DNA of 64,000 nucleotides. Origin: an uncultured Dysosmobacter sp. GTDB lineage: Bacteria; Bacillota; Clostridia; Oscillospirales; Oscillospiraceae. Made by a program: the position numbers and the translations under genes. The DNA lies in contig CANQPD010000002.1 of assembly GCA_947625655.1 (NCBI GenBank), positions 1-64,000 of the forward strand. The letters are read 5' to 3'. Shown here piece after piece: positions 51,560 to 58,651 of the stretch (position 1 is its first letter; each line of letters starts with the position of its first letter). The notes beneath the pieces are model-generated. The model was not told where the DNA came from. It worked only from the letters and a program-made list of their open reading frames with translations, and searched no databases.

Positions 51560-52561
51560 ATGATAGACATCCGCAAGATCACCTACAAGCCCGTCGCGGT
51601 CCTGGAGGACGGCACACAACTGGACATTTCCAGGGCCGCGGAGGACCTGGGCTGGGAGGAGGGCGAGGGCGAACTCGCCCTCCGCCTTTCCTTCACCGTA
51701 CACAACGCCAAGTATCAGGGCAAATACCTATCCCAGCTCATAAAGCCCGGCTGCGTCGTCGCCATCATCTGCGACTGGGGCGACGGCACCGAGGAAGTGG
51801 CCCGCGGGACCATCGTGGACTGGGACACCAACCGCAGCGGCAGCGCCGACACCTTCTCCGTCCTGGCCTACGACGAGCTATTCAGTTTCCAGCAGAGCCA
51901 GGACAACCGCTACATCACCGCCGGGACGGGCACCAAGGCCGCGCTGTCGGCCCTTTTTGGGGACTGGGGTATTCCCCTCGGGGAGTACAAAGGACCCGAC
52001 GTGCCGCACGCCAAGACCCTATACAAGAACGAATATCTGTCAGACATCACAGCCGACCTCCTGGACACCGCCCACAAGCAGGGCGGCCCCAAGGCGTTCC
52101 TGCGGGCAGCCAAAGGGAGCGTCAGCGTCCTGCCCCTGGGCGGCAACGAGACCATCTACCACTTCGACGAGGACACCACCCTGGAAGTGACGCAGGACAA
52201 GATCAGCACACAAAACCTTGTCACCCGCGTGAAGGTGGTCGGCAAAGAGGACAGCTCCGGCCGGCAGGCCGCGGAGGCCATCATCGACGGAAAGACCGAG
52301 TACGGCATCCGTCAGCGCATTTACAACCGGCAGGAGGACGATTCCCTGGCGACCGCCAAGGCGGAGGCCCAGAAGATCATCGACGAGGAAGGAGAGCCCG
52401 AAACCTCCATCAGCTTCCAGGCGCCCGACGTGCCACCCATCCGCAAGGGGGACAAGATACACGCCGCCACCCGGAGCAGGACCGGCTTCTTCCTCGTCAA
52501 ATCCATCCAGCACAACGCAGCCAACGGCAGCATGACCATGGGCGTGGAGCCCACCGAGTAA
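51560..52561 (+). CDS. baseplate hub protein (XkdQ-like)
   Basis: The 333-residue protein reads ALRLSFTVHNAKYQGKYLSQ, VAIICDWGDGTEEVARGTI, FSVLAYDELFSFQQSQDNRY, the XkdQ/YqbQ hub pattern, followed by HAATRSRTGFFLVKSIQH. Hub proteins form the base of the tail tube. Confidence 0.85.
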   Translation: MIDIRKITYKPVAVLEDGTQLDISRAAEDLGWEEGEGELALRLSFTVHNAKYQGKYLSQLIKPGCVVAIICDWGDGTEEVARGTIVDWDTNRSGSADTFSVLAYDELFSFQQSQDNRYITAGTGTKAALSALFGDWGIPLGEYKGPDVPHAKTLYKNEYLSDITADLLDTAHKQGGPKAFLRAAKGSVSVLPLGGNETIYHFDEDTTLEVTQDKISTQNLVTRVKVVGKEDSSGRQAAEAIIDGKTEYGIRQRIYNRQEDDSLATAKAEAQKIIDEEGEPETSISFQAPDVPPIRKGDKIHAATRSRTGFFLVKSIQHNAANGSMTMGVEPTE

Positions 52562-52575
52562 GGAGGGAAAAGCCT

Positions 52576-53097
52576 ATGAACCCCGCAGAGGGCAACCCCG
52601 GCATCAATAAGCTGGCCCGCGCCATCCAAGGCCAGGTCCAGCGGAACACCGACGCCCACAGCGCCCTCGTCCTGGACTTCGGCGTGATACAGGCCGATTA
52701 CAGCCTCCTCACAAACACCTACCCCAAGCCGATACCCAAGGCCGACTACATGGTCTGCCGCCAGCTCACCATCGGCCCCACGAACTACATTCTCACCAAG
52801 ACCCAGGACATCGGGAAGCCCCACAGCGGCTCCCACATCCACAACACCATCGACCTCACGGATTCCATGGGCGGGGCAGTATCCGGCACCGTAGGAGAGG
52901 CAACCGGCCCAGCGCCGGACCCGCCCAACCCCGCACAGCAGACCGCAGGCGGCGACGGCGCGGACGGAAACCACCAGCACCACGTCCTTATCCCCGAGAA
53001 GATGCGGAAGCTGAAGCCGGGGGACCGCGTACTCGTCGCCTGGGTACAGAACGACGCCGTTGTGGTTGACCTGGTCCTGCCGGCCACGGTGCTATGA
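52576..53097 (+). CDS. XkdR-like baseplate protein (DUF2577)
   Basis: The 173-residue protein has GKPHSGSHIHNTIDL, NHQHHVLIPEKMRKLKPGD and RVLVAWVQNDAVVVDLV, with an OB-like C-terminal fold as in DUF2577. The His-rich part may bind metal at the spike tip. A Pro/Gly insert lies in the middle. Confidence 0.78.
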   Translation: MNPAEGNPGINKLARAIQGQVQRNTDAHSALVLDFGVIQADYSLLTNTYPKPIPKADYMVCRQLTIGPTNYILTKTQDIGKPHSGSHIHNTIDLTDSMGGAVSGTVGEATGPAPDPPNPAQQTAGGDGADGNHQHHVLIPEKMRKLKPGDRVLVAWVQNDAVVVDLVLPATVL

Positions 53098-53110
53098 GAG
53101 GAGGACCCAC

Positions 53111-53557
53111 ATGGCACAAAACCTGTTCCCGGTCTTCGACGTGCCGGAGATCACCACGCCAGCGGCCGCCGCCGAGCGGAAATACCGCCCCAGCGTCTAC
53201 TTCGACTTCGACCTGGGCGACTTCCGCCGAGACGGCGCCGGCAATATGGTCCAGGCGGACGGCCGGGAAGCCTACAAACAATGGTGCCTAAAGGTGTGCA
53301 TGACCGAGCGCTTCACCTGCCTTTCGTACACCACCGACATCGGCACCGAGATGATCGGCGTTCTCTCGCAGGCCGACCGGGCCGCCGTAGAGAGCGCCCT
53401 GGAGCGCACCATCAACGAGGCGCTGATGGTAAACCCCAAGACCGAATACGTCCGCAACTTCACCTTCTCCTGGGAAAACGAGGACCTCCACTGCACCTTT
53501 GACGTGAAGGGGCAGGATTGGGAGGAGCAGACCCTCACCCTCACCATTCCACGATAA
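53111..53557 (+). CDS. XkdS-like baseplate wedge (DUF2634)
   Basis: The 148-residue protein has VYFDFDLGDFRRDGAGNMVQ, CMTERFTCLSYTTDIGTEM and NEALMVNPKTEYVRNFTFSW, the gp25-like/DUF2634 pattern. It attaches baseplate wedges to the tube. Confidence 0.82.
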   Translation: MAQNLFPVFDVPEITTPAAAAERKYRPSVYFDFDLGDFRRDGAGNMVQADGREAYKQWCLKVCMTERFTCLSYTTDIGTEMIGVLSQADRAAVESALERTINEALMVNPKTEYVRNFTFSWENEDLHCTFDVKGQDWEEQTLTLTIPR

Positions 53558-53570
53558 AGGGGGGACAGAA

Positions 53571-54713
53571 ATGCCCGAACCATTCACCGCGCCGGAGTTC
53601 ATCGGCGACCAAACCGCCGAGGCCATCCAGCAGCGCATGATGGACGCCTTGCCGCCAGACATCGACAACACCGAGGGAGGCTGGCCCTGGGACTTCACCA
53701 TGCCCACCGCGCTGGAGAAGGCCGAGCTCCTGCAATTTCACCTAATCGAAGCCCTAAAGATCATGTTCCCACAGTGGTCCTACGACACCTGGCTGGACCT
53801 ACACGCCGGCGGGCACGCCATCACCCGCCTGCCGGCCAACGCCGCCACCGGCAAGCTCTACATCGAGGGCGTGGCCGGGACCGAAATCCCCCTCGGCTTC
53901 TCCTTCGCCGTACCAGCAGCAGGCACGCAGCCGGCCATTGAATTCATCACCACCGAGGCGGCCACCATCGGGGAGGAAGGCAACGTCACCGTCCCCGTCA
54001 TGGCGGCCGTAGCAGGACCCACCGGCAACGTGCCCGCCGACACCATCGTCCTCATGTCCGACCCCATGAAGGGGATCACCAGCATAACCAACCAGGAGCC
54101 CACCACCGGCGGGACCGAGGGGGAGAGCGACGACAGCCTCCGAGAGCGGGTCCTGACCGCGGAGCGCACCGCAGACGCCAGCTTCGTCGGCTGCGACGCC
54201 GACTACATCCGCTGGGCCAAGGAGGTCCCCGGAGTAGGCACCCCATTCGTGATCGCCAACTGGGACCCGGACGTGAAGAACAGCGTGAAGCTGGTCCTCC
54301 TGGACGGCAACGGCCTGCCGGCCAACGAGCAGATACAGACCGCCGTCTATAACCACATCATGCACCCCGAGGACCCCATCCAGCGGAAGGCCCCCATCGG
54401 GGCCATCCTGACCGTGTGCGCCCCGACCATGAAGGCCATCACCTACGCCTTCAAGGCGACGCTGGAGGCAGGCTACGACGCCGAGAGCGTCACCGAGGCC
54501 ATCAAGGCGACCATCCAGGACTACTACACCACCGCCAAGGCGGAGAACCTTGTTCAGTACATCGAGATTCACGCCATCATCACCCGCACGCCGGGCATCT
54601 ACGACTTCACCGGCCTAACGATGAACGGCAGCACCGAGAACATCGCCCTGGCCGCGGACGAGTACCCGCAGACCGCCAGCCTTGACCCCGGCATCCCGGA
54701 GGAGGACGACTAA
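53571..54713 (+). CDS. baseplate J-like protein (XkdT)
   Basis: The 380-residue protein shows GGWPWDFTMPTALEKAELLQ, THE gpJ-type TGKLYIEGVAGTEIPLG, GPTGNVPADTI, EGESDDSLRERV and SFVGCDADYIRWAKEVPGVG. Baseplate J proteins form the wedge periphery. Stop overlaps the next start (TAATG). Confidence 0.88.
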   Translation: MPEPFTAPEFIGDQTAEAIQQRMMDALPPDIDNTEGGWPWDFTMPTALEKAELLQFHLIEALKIMFPQWSYDTWLDLHAGGHAITRLPANAATGKLYIEGVAGTEIPLGFSFAVPAAGTQPAIEFITTEAATIGEEGNVTVPVMAAVAGPTGNVPADTIVLMSDPMKGITSITNQEPTTGGTEGESDDSLRERVLTAERTADASFVGCDADYIRWAKEVPGVGTPFVIANWDPDVKNSVKLVLLDGNGLPANEQIQTAVYNHIMHPEDPIQRKAPIGAILTVCAPTMKAITYAFKATLEAGYDAESVTEAIKATIQDYYTTAKAENLVQYIEIHAIITRTPGIYDFTGLTMNGSTENIALAADEYPQTASLDPGIPEEDD

Positions 54714-55363
54714 TGGAGAAGATAGACCTCGACAACTTCCCGACCTACGAGACCTCCAAGCGTATGTTATCCAGGGTGTCGCCCGTCTACGAGCGCTCCT
54801 ACGTCGGCAAGTGGATTTTCCAGGTCATGGGCATGGAGATGGAGGCGGCCATCCAAATCTTCCTGGAGCTGCCCGCCCAGGCGTTCCCCGAGACCGCCAC
54901 CTGGGGCCTGGGCTATTGGGAGCAGCGCTACGGCCTCACCCCCAAGCCGGGCGACAGCCTGGAGGCCAGACGCCAGGCGGTGATCACCAAGCGGACCAAC
55001 CGCGCACCGATGAACCCGCGCCGCGTCGAGATCATCGTCGAGGGCATGACCGGCAAGCACACCACCGTCGAGGAGAATGTGGACGACTACACCTTCTCCG
55101 TCACCCTGGACGACGTAGCCGGGGACGTAGACATCGAAGCCCTAATTGAGCGCCTGAAGCGCATCAAGCCCAGCCACCAGAATCTATTTATCGACCTCCG
55201 GGAGCGGCCGGAGGACACCACCCTCACCATCGCCGGAAGCACCACCAGCTTCAGCATGACCGAGCTCCCGGAATGGCGCATGGATTACGACTTCAAGCAG
55301 ACCATAACAGCCGCGGGCATTTTTGGGTCCGTCAGCACGACGGCCCTGCCGCCCGCAGAGTAA
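54713..55363 (+). CDS. XkdU/YmfQ-like tail protein (DUF2313)
   Basis: The 216-residue protein reads LSRVSPVYERSYVGKWIFQV, ATWGLGYWEQRYGLTPKPGD, SLEARRQAVITKRTNRAPMN, as in YmfQ/XkdU. It usually connects baseplate to fibres. Confidence 0.83.
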   Translation: MEKIDLDNFPTYETSKRMLSRVSPVYERSYVGKWIFQVMGMEMEAAIQIFLELPAQAFPETATWGLGYWEQRYGLTPKPGDSLEARRQAVITKRTNRAPMNPRRVEIIVEGMTGKHTTVEENVDDYTFSVTLDDVAGDVDIEALIERLKRIKPSHQNLFIDLRERPEDTTLTIAGSTTSFSMTELPEWRMDYDFKQTITAAGIFGSVSTTALPPAE

Positions 55364-55372
55364 GGAGGAGCC

Positions 55373-56098
55373 ATGTTCGGATTCAAAATCACCACCAAGG
55401 GCCTGGCCCTGGAAGCCAAGCTCCACTCCGGCGCCAAGCTGGAGATCACGCGGGTGATGATCGGGGACGGCAAGGTGCCGGAGGAGACCAACCCCGCGGA
55501 CCTAACCAACCTCATCAGCCCCATCGCGCAGGCCACATCCACCAAGCCCGTCACCGTAGGGACCACCACCTCCTTCGTGGTGGAATACCGCAACGACCTG
55601 AACGGCGGCCTGGGCCGGGACATCCACATCAACGAATACGGGGTATTCGCCAACGACCCCGACGACGGGGAGGTCCTGATCTACTACGCCAACCTGGGCG
55701 ACTACCCGGAGCCGGTGAAAGCGTACACCAAGAACGGCCCCGTCGTCAGCCGCCGCTATCCCGTCTCCCTCACCGTGGCCGAGGGGACCGAGATAGTCCT
55801 GGGCTACGTCGCGGCCGCCTACATGACCGCCGACGATCTGGAGCTCTACCTGGAGAGCTCGGCCCTCCCCGAGTTTATGGAGCAGGCCCAGGGCCTTATC
55901 GACGCCCACAACAAGGACGCCCAGGCCCACCAGGATATGCGGAACAGCACCAAGGACCTGGACGCCCGGGTCCAGCGCGTCGAGGACATGGTGATGAACG
56001 ACATCACCAAGAACGCCTGGAGCGTTGACTTCGACGACCTGGAGGGACTGGAGGTAACAGGAGTATGGAACCGCACCCTGAACAGAATCGAGTTTTGA
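55373..56098 (+). CDS. tail fibre attachment protein
   Basis: The 241-residue protein has the N-terminal fibre domain GFKITTKGLALEAKLHSGAK, LEITRVMIGDGKVPE and DIHINEYGVFANDPDDGEVL, followed by a short coiled coil (QDMRNSTKDLDARVQRVEDM). It likely anchors the variable fibre encoded further on. A hairpin follows. Confidence 0.78.
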   Translation: MFGFKITTKGLALEAKLHSGAKLEITRVMIGDGKVPEETNPADLTNLISPIAQATSTKPVTVGTTTSFVVEYRNDLNGGLGRDIHINEYGVFANDPDDGEVLIYYANLGDYPEPVKAYTKNGPVVSRRYPVSLTVAEGTEIVLGYVAAAYMTADDLELYLESSALPEFMEQAQGLIDAHNKDAQAHQDMRNSTKDLDARVQRVEDMVMNDITKNAWSVDFDDLEGLEVTGVWNRTLNRIEF

Positions 56099-56367
56099 GC
56101 CCCACAGGCCCCGTCCCCAGGCGGGGCCTGTCCTGTTTGATAGGGCACCTGTTCACGGCCCTGGAGCCGCCCTGTGACGCCCCAATCGTCGGCGAGGTAA
56201 CTATCACCGGCACCACCAGAAGCGGCCAGAAGGGCACGCTGGCGGCCACCGGCGGGGCCTTTACCTTCTCCGGCGACCCGGAGGACCTAATCGCCGCGTC
56301 CCGCGCCGTAGAGGACTGCCGCGGCCCCTGCGCCCTGCGGCCGGAGGAAGGAGCAGACAATGCCTGA
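56065..56367 (+). CDS. small protein before Avd
   Basis: The 100-residue frame begins at ATG 56065 inside the preceding gene and continues to within the Avd start. The part from about 26 onward (LFTALEPPCDAPIVGEVTIT, GGAFTFSGDPEDLIAASRAV) looks like a genuine small fold, so TTG 56137 is a likely start too. Unknown role. Confidence 0.5.
   Translation: MEPHPEQNRVLSPTGPVPRRGLSCLIGHLFTALEPPCDAPIVGEVTITGTTRSGQKGTLAATGGAFTFSGDPEDLIAASRAVEDCRGPCALRPEEGADNA
56104..56131 (+). terminator. hairpin after the fibre attachment gene
   Basis: ACAGGCCCCG (56104-56113) pairs with CGGGGCCTGT (56122-56131), followed by CCTGTTTGAT. It may reduce late transcription before the retroelement genes. Confidence 0.55.
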
Positions 56368-56992
56368 AAAGGAATACCTACTCGGCACCCGCGCCAAGGA
56401 GCTATACCTGCACACCAAGAAGGTCACGCGGCCGGTCCCCGACGATACCGTGAACGCCAGGGACGTAGCGAAGGTCATGCGGACCATCGCCCAGGCCAAG
56501 ACCCCGGAGGAGATGCGGGAAATGCTCACCGCCACCGCGGACCGCCTGGAGAAGCGCCACGACCGCAAGCGCTTCCCCAAAAGCGAGACCTTCGACATGA
56601 TAAAGGACATCCGGGACGCCGCCAGGGCCATCCTGAAGGGCGTTCACGCAGCCAACGAGGCCAACTTCAACTCCGACCCCGAGACCCGCCTGCGGGAGAT
56701 CAAGGGCGTTATCGACGAGACCGGCCTTCTCCTGAAGCTCATAGAAGCAGCCCAGGAGCTGGACTACATCGACGTCAAGCGCATGGCGGCCTGGACCAAG
56801 AAGGTCACAGACGTGAAATATATGTGCCTCGCCTGGCTGAAGAAGGACACCGCCCGCGCCAACAAGCAGAAGGCCGCGGAGAAGGCCAAGGAGGAGGAGC
56901 GGGTGGCGGCCATCGTCACCGACGCCCTCTACCGGGGAATGGCCGCCGCCGAGGCCAAGCAGGCCCAGGGCGGAAGACCCGCTATGCGATAG
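56360..56992 (+). CDS. avd: Avd-like DGR accessory protein
   Basis: The 210-residue protein carries a four-helix Avd-type core at about 71-165 (RFPKSETFDMIKDIRDAARA, HAANEANFN, LKLIEAAQELDYIDVKRMAA, LAWLKKD). Avd binds the reverse transcriptase and template RNA and is needed for diversification in studied DGRs. RAKELYLHTKKVT (11-23) resembles the usual first helix, but about 47 residues (24-70) seem inserted before the core. The C-terminus is a charged extension. It lies 48 bp before the template repeat. Confidence 0.8.
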   Translation: MPEKEYLLGTRAKELYLHTKKVTRPVPDDTVNARDVAKVMRTIAQAKTPEEMREMLTATADRLEKRHDRKRFPKSETFDMIKDIRDAARAILKGVHAANEANFNSDPETRLREIKGVIDETGLLLKLIEAAQELDYIDVKRMAAWTKKVTDVKYMCLAWLKKDTARANKQKAAEKAKEEERVAAIVTDALYRGMAAAEAKQAQGGRPAMR

Positions 56993-57039
56993 GGTACACG
57001 GCGGAGGCATCCGCCTGGTATTGGGGTATGGCCTATTTT

Positions 57040-57173
57040 GCCGCGAACTGGTGGCTCCGGTCGCCCAACTGCAACTCCAGCAACGGCGCGACCAACGCGT
57101 TGAACGTGAACTCCAATGGCAATTGGAACAACAACAACTGTTCCAACACCTATGGCGTGCGGCCCGCTTTGAT
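57040..57173 (+). repeat. DGR template repeat (TR)
   Basis: This 134-bp repeat matches 59144-59277. It is rich in AAC codons in the VR frame (13 AAC plus AGC/ACC), which when mutated at A give many amino acids but no stop. About 32 adenines lie in the variable part. The last 23 bp (TATGGCGTGCGG then CCCGCTTTGAT) are identical in both copies and are the likely mutagenic-homology end. Confidence 0.95.
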
Positions 57174-57341
57174 GGACCAGCCCGACCGAGTAGGCCCGAG
57201 AGGGCCGAAAGCAGCGCCCCATCATCAAAGGAGGCCATATCCCGTCCAAAGCCTGCGCGTGGGCAGCGGATAAACACATGGTGCCGACGCCGGCCGCCGA
57301 ACTGCGCCGCCGGCTATCAGCGGCACGCCGAGGGAAAGAGA

Positions 57342-57368
57342 GCCCCGGCGCCACCACGGCGCCGGGGC
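57342..57368 (+). terminator. strong hairpin between TR and reverse transcriptase
   Basis: Perfect 11-bp GC-rich stem with an ACCAC loop, followed by ATAGTTCT. It could be an RNA boundary or attenuator rather than a full terminator because the reverse transcriptase lies 35 bp further on. Confidence 0.55.
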
Positions 57369-57402
57369 ATAGTTCTCCGGCGGAAGGAGCCAGGAGGCCC
57401 CT

Positions 57403-58617
57403 ATGGACTACACAGAACTTTGCACCTTCGAGACACTCTACGCCGCCTACAAAACGGCGCGTGTCGGCAAGCGGGAGAAGGTAGGCACCGCCCAATTTGA
57501 GGCCAACGCCCTCGCGTACATCGAGCGGATCGCCTACCTCCTCTCCACCGGCCAATACCGGCCGGGGAAATTCGAGACCTTCTACGTCTACGAGCCCAAG
57601 AAGCGGCTCGTCCAGGCGCCGGCCTTCCGGGACAAGGTAGTGCAGCACGCCCTCGTGGACAATATTTTGTATGACGCCCTAACCAGGAGCTTCATCCAGG
57701 ACAGCCACGCCTCCCAGATCGGGAAGGGAATGCACGTCGGCCTGAAGCGCCTCCAAGGGCAGATGCGGGACTACTACCTGAAGCGCAAGGGCCACGACGA
57801 GGCGGAGCGCCGCGCCGCCGGTCTGCCGCCCCGCCCCAGGGAGGAATGGACCTACGCGGAGGGCTGGATTCTAAAGGCCGATGTGCGGCACTTTTTCGCC
57901 AGCATAGACCACGACATCCTGAAGGCCAAACTGCGGAAGCGCCTAAAGGACCCGCGGGTCTACGAGCTCATGTGCGTCTACATCGACAGCACCAACGGCC
58001 TGCCCCTGGGCTACCAGACCTCGCAGCTATTGGCCCTCATGTACCTGGACGACTTCGACCATTGGGTGAAAGAGGACCTACACGCCAAATACTACGGCCG
58101 CTACATGGACGACTTCTACATCATCTGCGACAGCAAGGAGCGCCTCCAGGAATACCGGGCCAGGATAGAGCAGTACATGGCCGGCATAAAGCTGGAGCTC
58201 AACGAGAAGACCGCCATCTTCCCCCTGCGGAACGGCATCAACTTCCTGGGCTTCCACACCTACCTGGACAGCGACGGCGGCGTGGTCCTGAAGCTACGCC
58301 GGGACAGCATCAAGCGCATGAAGAACCGCATCCGCTTCTGGCGGGAGGACTACCCAGCGGGGAAGGTGAGCCGGGACGCCATCATCCGCTCCTGGAAAGC
58401 ATGGGACGCCCACGCGGCCCACGGCGACACCTACGCCCTGCGCCAGAAGATAGCAGCCGAAGTCTCCGCCATCGTAGGCGTCTACCTACACCCGAGGCCC
58501 CGTATCAGGACCACCAAGAACGAGAAGGCCTGGAAGCTGGTAAAGCAGCTTCAGCGGACACGCAAGAAAGCGCCCGCACCACCAGCACCGCCGGTTCCCA
58601 CGGGTTTCCCGTGGTGA
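57403..58617 (+). CDS. DGR reverse transcriptase
   Basis: The 404-residue enzyme has the RT catalytic Asp in KADVRHFFASIDHD (about 160) and the YMDD box at 234-237. Between them LGYQTSQ (202-208) replaces the QGxxxSP of most reverse transcriptases; LGxxxSQ-type variants characterise DGR enzymes and are linked to adenine-directed errors. The N-terminus has YLLSTGQYRPGKFETFYVYE and the C-terminus the thumb (NFLGFHTYL). ATG 57403 follows AGGAGGCCCCT. A hairpin overlaps its stop. Confidence 0.95.
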   Translation: MDYTELCTFETLYAAYKTARVGKREKVGTAQFEANALAYIERIAYLLSTGQYRPGKFETFYVYEPKKRLVQAPAFRDKVVQHALVDNILYDALTRSFIQDSHASQIGKGMHVGLKRLQGQMRDYYLKRKGHDEAERRAAGLPPRPREEWTYAEGWILKADVRHFFASIDHDILKAKLRKRLKDPRVYELMCVYIDSTNGLPLGYQTSQLLALMYLDDFDHWVKEDLHAKYYGRYMDDFYIICDSKERLQEYRARIEQYMAGIKLELNEKTAIFPLRNGINFLGFHTYLDSDGGVVLKLRRDSIKRMKNRIRFWREDYPAGKVSRDAIIRSWKAWDAHAAHGDTYALRQKIAAEVSAIVGVYLHPRPRIRTTKNEKAWKLVKQLQRTRKKAPAPPAPPVPTGFPW

Positions 58618-58627
58618 GCCGATTTTT
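58598..58627 (+). terminator. hairpin at the end of the reverse transcriptase
   Basis: CCACGGG-TTT-CCCGTGG (58598-58614) abuts the stop codon, and TTTTTT follows at 58622-58627. The gap could weaken termination, leaving part read-through into the fibre gene. Confidence 0.5.
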
Positions 58628-58651
58628 TGTGCAATAAAGGAGGAAACACCA

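Larger units (their letters stand above)
56993..57402 (+). ncRNA. TR-containing RNA region of the DGR
   Basis: The 410-bp gap between avd and the reverse transcriptase carries TR and no convincing gene. Downstream of TR are a short hairpin GGCCC-GAGA-GGGCC (57193-57206) and a strong one GCCCCGGCGCC-ACCAC-GGCGCCGGGGC (57342-57368), which probably fold the template RNA or mark its 3' end. Exact RNA ends are unknown. Confidence 0.65.

Noticed and set aside
56824-57273. Protein encoded through the template repeat
   Set aside because: The frame is open only because TR mimics the VR coding frame; upstream it is an out-of-frame shadow of the Avd gene.
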